The position numbers were made by a program, and so were the translations under genes. Source: JANOYJ01 sp963792485 (lineage in GTDB: Bacteria; Pseudomonadota; Alphaproteobacteria; Rhizobiales; Rhizobiaceae). Taken from it: a DNA stretch of 56,665 nucleotides. The stretch lies in assembly GCA_963792485.1 (NCBI GenBank), contig CAWBWL010000005.1, positions 1 to 56,665 on the forward strand, in the 5' to 3' direction. Positions within the stretch are counted from its first letter, which is position 1, and every line of letters starts with the position of its first letter. Positions 16,919 through 27,277 of this stretch are shown one piece after another. The notes beneath the pieces are model-generated. The model saw nothing but the letters and a program-made list of their open reading frames with translations. It was not told the DNA's origin and did no database searches.

Positions 16919-18013
16919 ATGACTGACACTTCCGCGCCGACAAAAACCATATCGGATTTTGAGGCCAAACTTGCCGAAGCGGACCAAAACATCGCCGCCT
17001 TCGACCACGCGCATGAAAGCATGCTGGAAAGAGCCCGCGGCTTCCTGCGCACCTATCCAACTGCCATCCCGGCCATCATCCTCATCTCCAGCATCTTGGT
17101 TTTCGGCATCATTGCCAAGTTCATTGTCCCGAACAATTTTCTGACCGCCAGCACGCTGTCGCTGATCCTGAAGCAGGTGACGGTCGTCGGCATAATTGCC
17201 ATTGCGCAGACCCTGGTCATCCTGACCGCAGGCATCGATCTTTCTGTTGGCATCATTCTCGTTCTCTGCGCCATGATTATGGGCAGGCTAACGACACTGC
17301 ACGACGTGCCATATTATCTGGCCATAGCGACAGCGCTTGCCTTTGGCGCTGCCATGGGCGCTGTAAATGGCGTGCTTGTTACAAAAGCGCGCATTCCGCC
17401 CCTGATCGTGACGCTTGGGACATATTACGCGTTCAGGGCGATGAACCTTTGGTATACGGGATCAGAATCGGTGCGGCCCGCCGCCCTGAATGAAAAAGCG
17501 CCCGAACTGCTTGTGTTTGGCAAAGCGTTCAACATCGGGAGCGCAAACTTCATTTTCGGCTCGTTCGCTCTGATCGTGCTTGCGGTCATCGTCTGGTACA
17601 TGCTGAACCGCACGGCCTGGGGCCGCCACGTCACCGCCATTGGCGATGATCCCGATGCCGCCATGCTCTCCGGCGTGCAGATCGACCGCACATTGATTTC
17701 CGTCTACGCGCTGGCGGGGCTTATCTGCGCCTTTGGCGCATGGGTTGCGCTGGGGCGTGTTGGCTCCATGTCGCCAATTGCATTTGAGACAGTCAATCTC
17801 GATTCCATCACAGCCGTGGTGATTGGCGGCACGTCGCTGTTTGGCGGCAGGGCGTCCATCGCCGGCTCAGTGCTGGGCGCGATGATTGTGGGCGTGTTCT
17901 TCACCGGCCTCGCCCTCGTCGGTGTGGAGAGCTATTGGCAGTGGTTTGCAATGGGCTGTCTCTTGATCGGCGCCGTCGCGCTCGACCAATGGCTGAGGAG
18001 GGCATCGCAATGA
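16919..18013 (+). CDS. frcC: Sugar ABC transporter permease FrcC
   Basis: 364-residue inner-membrane permease of the ribose-type (BPD_transp_2) family. A 50-residue cytoplasmic N-terminus rich in charged residues precedes eight to ten hydrophobic segments. The family motif ILTAGIDLSVGIILVL is present, as is AVVIGGTSLFGGRASIAGS near the C-terminus. The ATG at 16919 lies eight bases after GGGAGG. The stop overlaps the frcA ATG (ATGA), implying translational coupling. Confidence 0.92.
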   Translation: MTDTSAPTKTISDFEAKLAEADQNIAAFDHAHESMLERARGFLRTYPTAIPAIILISSILVFGIIAKFIVPNNFLTASTLSLILKQVTVVGIIAIAQTLVILTAGIDLSVGIILVLCAMIMGRLTTLHDVPYYLAIATALAFGAAMGAVNGVLVTKARIPPLIVTLGTYYAFRAMNLWYTGSESVRPAALNEKAPELLVFGKAFNIGSANFIFGSFALIVLAVIVWYMLNRTAWGRHVTAIGDDPDAAMLSGVQIDRTLISVYALAGLICAFGAWVALGRVGSMSPIAFETVNLDSITAVVIGGTSLFGGRASIAGSVLGAMIVGVFFTGLALVGVESYWQWFAMGCLLIGAVALDQWLRRASQ

Positions 18014-19443
18014 GCGCTCAAAAAGTGAACAGAAACAACGCCGCCATGGACACGGACAATCTCCTCCTTATCAAGGGCATCGGTCCGGTCAACGAGCGGA
18101 AGCTCCGCGAGCACGGCGTCACCAGCTTCACCCAGATTGCTGGCTGGAAAAAAGCCGACATTGTAGCCGTCGAGAAATATCTCGAGTTCGACGGCCGCAT
18201 TGCCCGTGAAGACTGGATCGGTCAGGCGAAAACGCTTGGCAAGAGCGCCAAGGCGAAGGTTGCCGCCAAGCCTTCGGTTGCTGCTGCCAAGGCGTCGAAG
18301 GCGAAAGCTGCGCCCAAATCGGCGGCTGCGATCAAAGCTGCAGTTGGGGTCAAATCTTCTGCAAAGCCTTCAAGCGCTCGGGCCGCCACTGCGAAGACCA
18401 AGGCCGTGACCAACCCCCTGTCGGCCGCAGAGATGGCCGCCAGACCCGCGGCGAAAGCTGCCACCACGCCAGCGAGCGCACCTGCGGCCGCTTCGAAAGC
18501 CAAAACTGCGGCAATGCCAGTGGCTGCTGCAAAGGCTCCGCGTGCGGTGAAGTCCGCCACTAAGCGCGCCGCCAAAGCGAAACCTTCCGCCAAGTCTGCC
18601 GCGGCAGTCTCGGCGCCTGTGGCCGCAGCCGTTGCAGTCGCGCCGGCAGTCACTCCCGCTGAAACGCGCACTCCAATCTTGCAAGCGCGCGGCCTTACCA
18701 AGAAATACGGTCAGGTCATCGCACTTAATCAGGCCGATTTCGATCTCTATTCAGGCGAAATCCTCGGTGTGATTGGCGATAACGGCGCGGGCAAATCCAC
18801 CCTTATCAAGGCGCTCTCCGGCGCGGTTACGCCCGACCATGGCGAGATAAGGCTCGACGGGCAAGTGGTTCATTTCAAGTCGCCGCAGGACGGACGTGCA
18901 GCTGGCATTGAGACAGTCTACCAGAATTTGGCGCTGTCCCCGGCGCTCTCGATTGCCGAGAACATGTTCCTCGGCCGCGAGATCAAGAAGGCCGGCCCGA
19001 TGGGACAGTGGTTCCGGCTGACGGACCGCAGCGCCATGCAAAAATTCGCGCGGGAGAAACTGTCTGAGCTGGGCCTCATGACGATCCAGAACATCAATCA
19101 GCCAGTGGAGACTCTTTCGGGCGGTCAGCGTCAGGGCGTGGCTGTGGCGCGCGCCGCTGCGTTCGGCTCAAAAGTTGTCATCATGGATGAGCCGACGGCG
19201 GCGCTCGGTGTCAAGGAATCACGCCGCGTCCTGGAACTTATTCGCGACGTCAAGAAGCGCGGCATGCCGATAATTCTCATTTCGCATAACATGCCGCATG
19301 TGTTCGAGGTGTGCGACCGCATACACATCCACCGGCTTGGTGCACGGCTATGCACAATCAAGCCAAAGGACTTCACGATGTCCGACGCGGTGGCGTTCAT
19401 GACCGGTGCCAAAATGCCGCCTCAGGAGTCGATGGCGGTATAG
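18010..19443 (+). CDS. frcA: FrcA ATPase fused to an N-terminal helix-hairpin-helix domain and Ala/Lys linker
   Basis: 477-residue protein. Residues about 17-76 (LLLIKGIGPVNERKLREHG to REDWIGQAKTL) form a helix-hairpin-helix-like domain of the kind found as an extra tail on NuoE and ribosomal L21 in Rhizobiales. Residues about 77-217 are an Ala/Lys/Pro/Ser linker resembling histone H1-like tails. Residues 218-477 are a complete FrcA-type ABC ATPase: Walker A GDNGAGKST, signature LSGGQRQGVAVARA, Walker B VVIMDEPTAAL. Ordinary FrcA is only about 260 residues. The ATG overlaps the frcC stop, and no better internal start with a ribosome site is seen near 18670, so the extension is probably translated. 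The function of the extension is unknown. Confidence 0.88.
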   Translation: MSAQKVNRNNAAMDTDNLLLIKGIGPVNERKLREHGVTSFTQIAGWKKADIVAVEKYLEFDGRIAREDWIGQAKTLGKSAKAKVAAKPSVAAAKASKAKAAPKSAAAIKAAVGVKSSAKPSSARAATAKTKAVTNPLSAAEMAARPAAKAATTPASAPAAASKAKTAAMPVAAAKAPRAVKSATKRAAKAKPSAKSAAAVSAPVAAAVAVAPAVTPAETRTPILQARGLTKKYGQVIALNQADFDLYSGEILGVIGDNGAGKSTLIKALSGAVTPDHGEIRLDGQVVHFKSPQDGRAAGIETVYQNLALSPALSIAENMFLGREIKKAGPMGQWFRLTDRSAMQKFAREKLSELGLMTIQNINQPVETLSGGQRQGVAVARAAAFGSKVVIMDEPTAALGVKESRRVLELIRDVKKRGMPIILISHNMPHVFEVCDRIHIHRLGARLCTIKPKDFTMSDAVAFMTGAKMPPQESMAV

Positions 19444-19484
19444 AGCTATGAAAAACATCCGGGATTGGTATTTTGAGGCTGGCG

Positions 19485-20108
19485 ATGTCTGATATTGCCA
19501 GCCTCATTCATGTCCTGCGGGAAAAGGCTGCGGGTCAACGGCGCTTCGTCGCGGCCATTGCCGGCGCGCCGGGGTCCGGCAAGTCCACGCTGGCGCATAA
19601 TCTGAAAGTCGAGCTTGAGACACGCGGCGAAAGCGCCATTGTTGTGCCGATGGACGGGTTTCACTTTGACGACATCATCCTCAACCAGCGCGGCCACCGT
19701 CCGCGCAAAGGCGCGCCATTCACATTTGATGTGCGCGGGTTCGAGGTTCTGCTGAAGCGCATCCGGGCCTGCGAGGACGAGATCGCAATTCCGGTTTTCG
19801 ATCGCGCATTGGAACTTGCAAAAGCCGGCGCGGACATTGTCGAAGCGTCGGCCAGATTTGTTCTCGTTGAAGGCAATTATCTGCTCTTGCAAGCCGCGCC
19901 CTGGGACCGCTTGAAGCCGCTGTTTGACTTTACTGTGTTCATCAAAGTCGAGAAATCAGAGCTTGAACGCCGTCTCATCCAGCGCTGGCTCGACCATGGC
20001 TTCGACATGGTCTATGCGCGCAACTGGGTGGCTTCAAACGATGCGCTCAATATCGACGCCGTGATCAGCGGCAGCGCCCAGGCGGACTTCACACTGCATC
20101 AGGCTTGA
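19485..20108 (+). CDS. frcK: Nucleoside/sugar kinase-like protein FrcK
   Basis: 207-residue P-loop kinase (uridine kinase/pantothenate-kinase-like). The Walker A motif is GAPGSGKST at residues about 30-38. DGFHFDDIIL and FVLVEGNYLLLQ are typical of the uridine-kinase-like fold. The ATG at 19485 follows GAGG. The position as last gene of frcBCAK matches the S. meliloti locus, where FrcK is a putative kinase of unproven substrate. Confidence 0.85.
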   Translation: MSDIASLIHVLREKAAGQRRFVAAIAGAPGSGKSTLAHNLKVELETRGESAIVVPMDGFHFDDIILNQRGHRPRKGAPFTFDVRGFEVLLKRIRACEDEIAIPVFDRALELAKAGADIVEASARFVLVEGNYLLLQAAPWDRLKPLFDFTVFIKVEKSELERRLIQRWLDHGFDMVYARNWVASNDALNIDAVISGSAQADFTLHQA

Positions 20109-20210
20109 AGCACGCAAGCCCGATTGACTTGCAATTCCGTCCGGCGCATCGAGTCGCAAACGGGCCGCAATTGAGTCGCCCGATCTCCGCAGTTCCTTCC
20201 GAGACCAAAC

Positions 20211-21095
20211 ATGAACAAGGGCGTTCTGCTCGCGCTACTGGCGTATTTTTTCTTCTGCTGCGCGGATGCGATCATCAAGAGCCTGGGCCAGAGCGCCTCG
20301 GTGTTTGAGATCGGATTTTTCATTTCGCTGTTCGCGCTTGTGCCGATATTGGCGTTCACAGCCTGGCGCGGCGAGCTGCATTCCCTGTTCAAGATCAACC
20401 AGCCCCGCCTCGTCTTCGCCCGCGCGGCGACCGGCATATTGGCCGGCATGTTTGTGTTCTACGCCTTTGCCAATCTGCCCTTTGCCGAGACCTATGCGCT
20501 GGCATTTCTGTCCCCGATGTTTGCCACCATTCTCTCCATCATCTTTCTGGGCGAGGATGTCCGCTGGCGGCGCTGGAGCGCGGTGGCGATCGGGTTGGTT
20601 GGCGTGTTTGTCGTGGTGCGCCCCGGATTTCGCGAACTGCAATGGGCGCATCTTGCCGCCATACTTGCCGCGACCATGGGCGCGTCCACTCTGGTGATCC
20701 TGCGCAAAATCGGCAACACCGAAAGCAGCCATAGCCTGCTTGGCACGCTTCTCACCTCGTCGGTCGTGGTCAATGCCGTTCTGATGGCGGGTACAGTTGA
20801 CTGGCCGACGGCAAGCGAGTGGCTGCGCTATTTCGTCTGCGGGCTGTTTGCGGCGGCGGGCCAGACCTCAATGCTGGCGGCGGCAAGGCTGACACAGGCC
20901 AATGTGATTGCGCCAGCTCAATATACGCAAATGATCTGGGCGATCATTTTTGGCACGGTATTTTTCAATGAGCTGCCGGATGTGTGGACAATTGCGGGCC
21001 TGACCTTGATTGCCTTTGCGGGTTTGCTGACGCTGATCCGCGACGAGAAGCGCGGCAAGTGGCTCAGCCGCACTCCCGTCTCGCCTGACCTCTGA
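20211..21095 (+). CDS. DMT-superfamily (EamA) transporter
   Basis: 294-residue inner-membrane protein with ten hydrophobic segments in two EamA repeats (residues about 5-140 and 150-280). The first begins VLLALLAYFFFCCADAIIKSLG. Members export amino acids, nucleotides or other metabolites; the substrate cannot be inferred. It ends one base before the convergent ferredoxin gene stop at 21096, with no room for a separate terminator. Confidence 0.88.
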   Translation: MNKGVLLALLAYFFFCCADAIIKSLGQSASVFEIGFFISLFALVPILAFTAWRGELHSLFKINQPRLVFARAATGILAGMFVFYAFANLPFAETYALAFLSPMFATILSIIFLGEDVRWRRWSAVAIGLVGVFVVVRPGFRELQWAHLAAILAATMGASTLVILRKIGNTESSHSLLGTLLTSSVVVNAVLMAGTVDWPTASEWLRYFVCGLFAAAGQTSMLAAARLTQANVIAPAQYTQMIWAIIFGTVFFNELPDVWTIAGLTLIAFAGLLTLIRDEKRGKWLSRTPVSPDL

Positions 21096-21428
21096 TCAGG
21101 CGGCCTGCTTTTCGTTTTCGGTTCCGGGGGCAAGCGTCAGCTCGATACCGTTCAGCCTCTCGGACATGATGATCTGGCAGGACAGGCGCGAACTGTCCTC
21201 AACATCAAAGGCGCCGTCGAGCATTTCCGTTTCATCCTCATGCGGCGTGTGCAGCTTTCCCGCCCACTCGCCTTCAACATAGACGTGGCAGGTCGCGCAG
21301 GCACAGGCGCCGCCGCATTCGGCTTTGATGTCAAGGCCGTGCTCGCGGATGATTTCCATCACCCGCCAGCCTTCAACCGCATCAAGCGTGTGGCGCAGGC
21401 CGTTCTGGTCGGTCACATGGATATGCAT
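21096..21428 (-). CDS. 2Fe-2S ferredoxin, adrenodoxin type
   Basis: 110-residue ferredoxin. Cluster ligands are in AECGGACACATCHVYVEG (C-x5-C-x2-C) and the later SRLSCQIIMS. The acidic loop HTPHEDETEMLDG is typical of adrenodoxin/FdxB proteins that pass electrons to P450s or, in some bacteria, sulfite reductase. It is encoded just downstream of the sulfate-assimilation operon, so it may serve CysI, but its own role is not proven. Confidence 0.9.
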   Translation of the reverse strand: MHIHVTDQNGLRHTLDAVEGWRVMEIIREHGLDIKAECGGACACATCHVYVEGEWAGKLHTPHEDETEMLDGAFDVEDSSRLSCQIIMSERLNGIELTLAPGTENEKQAA

Positions 21429-21455
21429 GGGTCATACCTTTGAAATCGCTGAATC

Positions 21456-21965
21456 TCACAAAGCGGCGCGATGGCGCCAGGCATAGCTCCTGGCGTCGTT
21501 GGCGGGCTTGGCGGCGGGCTGGTAGTAATAGGGATTGCCTGCGGTTTTGCCGGACAGAAGCTGCTTGATGGTCGGCGCATTGGTGATCTCGAAGCTTGAG
21601 AAACCGTTGCGGATCATCAGCGGAATCTGATCGAACAAAACATCGCCGACCGCGCGGATGTCGCCGGTGAAGCCATGCTTGCCGCGCAGCAGCGCCGCTT
21701 TGGAATGCGAGACGCCATTGGAGAAGGCGGGAAAGGCGAGTGCGACCATAGACAGGTTCGGCAGATCATCCAGGATGGATTCAATGGGCTCAAGCGGCTG
21801 CAAGAGAACCGCGAGCCGGTTGGAACCCGCATTGCGCTGCTCCTTGGAGAGCGCCAGATATGCGGACAGCGGGAGAATAAGCTGGCCATCGCCCTCCGCC
21901 GTTTCGGCATGCGTCCATGCGTCTTCGGCTAGTGCGTGGTTTTGCCAGAGAATTTTGTCAGCCAT
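21456..21965 (-). CDS. DUF934 family protein (sulfate assimilation)
   Basis: 169-residue protein starting MADKILWQNHALAEDAW, with the SKEQRNAGSNRLAVLLQPLE and FPAFSNGVSHSKAALLRGKHGFTGDIRAVGDVLFDQIPLMIRNGF-type core of DUF934 proteins. This family is regularly encoded after cysH/cysI in proteobacteria and is thought to support sulfite reductase. The ATG at 21965 is chosen, not an upstream in-frame start inside cysH. It lies a few bases after the cysH stop. Confidence 0.85.
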   Translation of the reverse strand: MADKILWQNHALAEDAWTHAETAEGDGQLILPLSAYLALSKEQRNAGSNRLAVLLQPLEPIESILDDLPNLSMVALAFPAFSNGVSHSKAALLRGKHGFTGDIRAVGDVLFDQIPLMIRNGFSSFEITNAPTIKQLLSGKTAGNPYYYQPAAKPANDARSYAWRHRAAL

Positions 21966-21972
21966 GATGGTC

Positions 21973-22713
21973 CTACAAGGATGAGGAATCGAGAGAGGAA
22001 TCGAGGCCGCCAAGATGAATGCCACATTCGGTTTTGGATTTGCCTCTCCAGCGCCCGCCGCGCGGATCGTCCGGCGAGGACGGTTCGGTGCAGGGAAGAC
22101 AGCCGATGGAGAAGTAGCCATAGGCAATCAGCGGATGCTCCGGCAGCGCGTGCGCTTCCTGATAGGCCGCGATTTCTTCCTGCCCCCACCCCGCCAGCGG
22201 ATTGATGCGGATGCGCTCGCCAACGGCTTCGAACACAGGAAGCTTGGCGCGGGTCTCAGCCTGAAATCGCTTGCGGCCGGTGAACCAGGCGGCAAACGGC
22301 ACGACCGCGCGGGCCATTGGCTCGACCTTGCGAATGGCGCAGCAGGCGTCGGTGTCGCTCTTGTGCAGGATGCCGGCTGGATCGTCGCTGGCGAGCTTTG
22401 CGGGCAAGGGCGTGATGTTGCGCATGTCCGTCAGGCCGAGGAACGAGGCAAGCTCGTCGCGGTAGCTCAAGGTCTCGTCGAAATGCTTGCCGGTTTCCAG
22501 GAACAGGACCGGCGTGCCGTGTCAATCTGGGCAATCAGATGCAGAAGCACGGCGGAATCCGCGCCGAAGGACGATACCGAGGCGATATCGCCGGGAAACA
22601 GTTCTTCAACCGATAGCCGGATGATTTCCTGCGGCGGCAAATGGCCGTAACGCGCGTCAAGCGCGCGCGCCCGCTCCTTGGCGGATTGGATTGGGATTGG
22701 CCGTACAGCCGCC

Positions 22714-22739
<26 letters not shown>
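21973..22739 (-). pseudogene. cysH: Phosphoadenylyl/adenylyl-sulfate reductase CysH, frameshifted
   Basis: Assimilatory sulfate reductase in two frames. The N-terminal part (IIRLSVEELFPGDIASVSSFGADSAVLLHLIAQID) includes the PP-loop SSFGADSAV. The second part (SYRDELASFLGLTDMR) has CCAIRKVEP and the C-terminal ECGIHLG catalytic cysteine. The presence of CC and C-x2-C (GCLPC) pairs suggests a 4Fe-4S enzyme acting on APS. One base is missing near 22519; adding it gives exactly 255 codons plus stop. Its ATG lies inside the cysI 3' end, so the genes overlap. This is likely a sequencing error rather than a dead gene. Confidence 0.82.
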
Positions 22740-24384
<1,645 letters not shown>

Positions 24385-24396
24385 TCTATCCCTCAA

Positions 24397-24672
24397 TCAT
24401 CCACGCGGCGCATAATTTATGGTCGGGCCGGCCGCGCGGATGCGCTCGCGCAGTTTGACGGCAGCCAGGTTTCCGTTCGCAAGTTCGGCATCGACCACAT
24501 TGACGTCGATCACTTCATTGTTCGCATAAGCGTCAGCGCCAATCGCATTCAGCCGCGCTTCGCCCTCCGCATCGCTGACGCTCGTCGCTTTGGCTATGTC
24601 AGTGGTCCAGCCATGTGAGGAGAACCACACAGCAATGCCGTCGCTCAGCCGGTTGGCGGTGAGAACTTTCAT
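24397..24672 (-). CDS. DUF2849 family protein
   Basis: 91-residue protein starting MKVLTANRLSDGIAVWFSSHGWT with ARLNAIGADAYANNEVIDVNVVDAELANG, matching the DUF2849 proteins found between cysG and cysI in Rhizobiales. The start at 24672 lies before the cysG stop at 24686, so the genes overlap by 14 bases when read on the same strand and are probably coupled. Function unknown; the genomic context points to sulfite reduction. Confidence 0.88.
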   Translation of the reverse strand: MKVLTANRLSDGIAVWFSSHGWTTDIAKATSVSDAEGEARLNAIGADAYANNEVIDVNVVDAELANGNLAAVKLRERIRAAGPTINYAPRG

Positions 24673-24685
24673 GTTTGTCTGATCC

Positions 24686-26113
24686 TCAAGCTGTCGCGAC
24701 AATGCGCAGATGCTGCGCCAGCGGCTCGGCGCGGCTGATATCAGCGCCTGCGACCGCTTCGCCAATAATCACCATGGCCGGACCGGTGATGTCGTCCATA
24801 GAGGCCAGATCCGGCAGATCCTTCAGCGTGCCGTAAAACAGGCGCGCGTCACGGCGGCTGGCGTTTTCAACCACGGCCACCGGCGTCTCCTGCGGCAGTC
24901 CGGCATTCCACAGGCGCGCGGCGACATCCGCAGCAACCGTGCGGCCCATATAAACCGCAACCGTCGCGCCGCCGATGGCAAGGCGCGCCCAATCCGGCAA
25001 GACGTCGCCATGCAGATCATGGCCGGTGGTCAGAACCAGCGATGAGGCGACGCTGCGCGCGGTCAGCGGCAGGCCGAAATCGGCGGCGGCGGCGAAGGCA
25101 GAGGTAACTCCCGGAACGATCTCATGCGAAATGCCTGCGCTGCGCAGCGCCGCAAGCTCTTCGCCCGCGCGGCCAAACACCAGCGGATCGCCGGATTTCA
25201 GCCGCACCACGCGTTTGCCCGCCCGGCCAAGCTCAACCAGCAGCGCGTCGATTTCCTTCTGCGATTTCACATGGCAGTTCTTGCGCTTGCCAACGGAAAT
25301 CCGCTCGGCATCGCGGCGGCCCATGGCAACCAGCGCCTCGGGCACCAGCGCGTCATAGACGATGGCGTCGGCTTCCATCAGGAGCCGCTGCGCCCGCAGG
25401 GTCAGCAAATCCTCAGCGCCCGGGCCCGCGCCGACCAAAGCGACATGGCCTTCATCAACGCCGCGCGTGCGCAAAAGCTTGGTCGCGGCGCGCCGCGCTT
25501 CCGACAGATTGCCGTCCGAGGCATGCTGGGCAGGCGAGCCTTGAAAGAAGGCGCGCCAATACTGGCGGCGGGGATTGCCTTTGGGCAGCAGCATTTCCAC
25601 GGCATGGCGGTAAGAGCGGGCGAGGCGCAGCACAGTGCCAAGCTGCGGCGACAGCATCTGGTCGATCTTGGCGCGGATATTCTGCGCCAGAACCGGCGCC
25701 GCGCCTTCCGTGCCGATCGCAACGGCCAAGGGCGCGCGGGAAACAAGGGCAGGCGTGTAAAAATCGCAATAATCCGGCTGGTCAACCGCATTGCCAAGCA
25801 CGCCCGCCGCGCGGGCGGCATCGACGACAGCGCGGTCGAGCGCCGCATCGCCGGTTGCGCCGAAAGCCAGCACCGTGTTTTTGACGAGGTCAGCGGAAAA
25901 GGCGGAGCAAACATGCTCAATCCCGGACTTTTCAACATATGCCGAAAGTTCGGGCGAAGGCGCATCGGCCACGAGCGTGACTTCAACATCGGTCTCGGCC
26001 AAAAGCCGGCATTTGGCGAGCGCTTCCTCGCCATTGCCCACCACAAGCGCGCGCTTTCCCGACACCTTGATGAAGGCGGGGAAGGTCGTCAGCTTGGCGC
26101 TTGCCTCAGACAT
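24686..26113 (-). CDS. cysG: Siroheme synthase CysG
   Basis: 475-residue multifunctional enzyme. Residues 1-about 210 are the precorrin-2 dehydrogenase/ferrochelatase half with an NAD-binding RALVVGNGEEALAK. Residues about 215-470 are the uroporphyrinogen-III C-methyltransferase half, with VALVGAGPGAEDLLTLRAQRLL and RLKSGDPLVFGRAGEE. It turns uroporphyrinogen III into siroheme for the sulfite reductase two genes downstream. The ATG at 26113 follows a 9-bp inverted repeat that may be its operator. Confidence 0.93.
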   Translation of the reverse strand: MSEASAKLTTFPAFIKVSGKRALVVGNGEEALAKCRLLAETDVEVTLVADAPSPELSAYVEKSGIEHVCSAFSADLVKNTVLAFGATGDAALDRAVVDAARAAGVLGNAVDQPDYCDFYTPALVSRAPLAVAIGTEGAAPVLAQNIRAKIDQMLSPQLGTVLRLARSYRHAVEMLLPKGNPRRQYWRAFFQGSPAQHASDGNLSEARRAATKLLRTRGVDEGHVALVGAGPGAEDLLTLRAQRLLMEADAIVYDALVPEALVAMGRRDAERISVGKRKNCHVKSQKEIDALLVELGRAGKRVVRLKSGDPLVFGRAGEELAALRSAGISHEIVPGVTSAFAAAADFGLPLTARSVASSLVLTTGHDLHGDVLPDWARLAIGGATVAVYMGRTVAADVAARLWNAGLPQETPVAVVENASRRDARLFYGTLKDLPDLASMDDITGPAMVIIGEAVAGADISRAEPLAQHLRIVATA

Positions 26114-26137
26114 GGCGTCTTTGTCCCTTTGCCTGCA

Positions 26138-26165
26138 TATATTGCGCGTATTGCGCCGCAATATA
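26138..26165. promoter_or_regulatory. Candidate operator before the cys operon
   Basis: Perfect 9-bp inverted repeat TATATTGCG / CGCAATATA with a 10-base spacer, and an overlapping direct repeat ATTGCG-CGT-ATTGCG. It lies 25 bases upstream of the cysG ATG. The symmetrical design suggests a binding site for a sulfur or redox regulator, perhaps of the LysR type. The regulator is not identified. Confidence 0.45.
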
Positions 26166-26270
26166 AGAAACAGGCAAGCGATTTAACTTGCAAGGAGAAT
26201 TTGGTTTTGCGGCTGTGCCGGACAGGGTGGAATAATATTCTGCGCGAGCTTGGGTCCTGAACAGTTCAAA

Positions 26271-27248
26271 TCATCTCGCCGTCGGCGCCTCGGCGCTGAG
26301 GAGAAGTCCGACCAGGGCTGACTGGGTGTGGACTCCGGTCTTGTCAAACATGCGCTGCAAATGCGTACGGACGGTGTTGATGCTCACTCCGAGCTTCCCG
26401 GCGGCAGCGGAGAGGTCATGGCCTTGGGCGACGAGTATGGCCAGGTGGACTTGCGCCGCTGAGAGGCCATACATGCCTTGGGCGATGGCAATGCGGCGTT
26501 TGACCAACTGCTCATCATTGAAGGACACCAGTATCTTTCCGTCTTCGAACAAGATCCAGCAGAAGACGGGCGCCGCATTGCCATTTTCACCAAGTATCAC
26601 GGCGCGCGCGGGGCGGCTGGGCGGCTCCGGCGGCAAGTGTGTGTGCAATTGGCGGCTTGCCCAGTTCACGGCTTCCTGAAGGTCCGCCTCGTGGATGCGG
26701 TTGCGCGCCCGCAGCCGGCCGCCGCTGATGATCAGGACAGGATGGCTGGCGATCTGCTCGTGAGCGCAAGCATTCATCCACAGAACCTTTTTGTCCGAAT
26801 CGACCTCGATCAGCGCGCAGGTTTCATGGTCCATGCCGCGCTGCAGGACGACGATGCAGATGATTTTCCATTTGCCGTCCACACGCTGGAACAGTTTGAA
26901 TTCGTGCTGGGTGCCGACCATCTCGAAATCGTCGCCGGTTTTGTCGCCAATCTGGTCATAGGTGACCCAAGCCGTGTCGCCATTGATCACGACGCTCGTC
27001 CCCTCCCGGCGGACACGGGTTTCGACATAGGATGTCGGGAGCTGTTCGATTATGTGCCTGTGATGTGCGTCGATGGCGTCCCAGCCTTCGTAAACCTTGA
27101 CCCCGAGATGCGGGTAAGAATGCATGCGCCGCGCCTGCGGTGAGTGAACCCAATGTTCGGCAACGGCATCCACATCCCGCCGCAAGTAGGCTGCGGTCTC
27201 GGCTTCGAGAACTGCAAGGACCGCAGCCTTGTCGTCTTCTTTTGTCAT
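26271..27248 (-). CDS. LuxR-type regulator with N-terminal SnoaL/NTF2-like domain
   Basis: 325-residue protein with an unusual order. Residues 1-about 130 are a SnoaL/NTF2-like cone (AAVLAVLEAETAAYLRRDVDAVAEHWV; GDTAWVTYDQIG). Residues about 135-200 look like a PAS-type region (ALIEVDSDKKVLWMNACAHE). Residues about 262-322 are a LuxR helix-turn-helix (GLSAAQVHLAILVAQGHDLSAAAGKLGVSINTVRTHLQRMFDKTG). The ATG at 27248 has GGGAG eight bases upstream; a further ATG 15 bases earlier has none. The ligand is unknown. A small hypothetical gene lies just upstream. Confidence 0.8.
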   Translation of the reverse strand: MTKEDDKAAVLAVLEAETAAYLRRDVDAVAEHWVHSPQARRMHSYPHLGVKVYEGWDAIDAHHRHIIEQLPTSYVETRVRREGTSVVINGDTAWVTYDQIGDKTGDDFEMVGTQHEFKLFQRVDGKWKIICIVVLQRGMDHETCALIEVDSDKKVLWMNACAHEQIASHPVLIISGGRLRARNRIHEADLQEAVNWASRQLHTHLPPEPPSRPARAVILGENGNAAPVFCWILFEDGKILVSFNDEQLVKRRIAIAQGMYGLSAAQVHLAILVAQGHDLSAAAGKLGVSINTVRTHLQRMFDKTGVHTQSALVGLLLSAEAPTAR

Positions 27249-27277
27249 GACAATCACTCCCATTTTGGAGCAAGTGA

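Noticed and set aside
18222..18701. Minus-strand Ala-rich frame opposite the FrcA linker
   Set aside because: It arises from the Ala/Lys-rich repetitive coding on the other strand and has no recognisable domain.
25124..26260. 378-codon plus-strand frame antisense to cysG
   Set aside because: Shadow of the cysG coding sequence, low-complexity Arg/His-rich, no start context.
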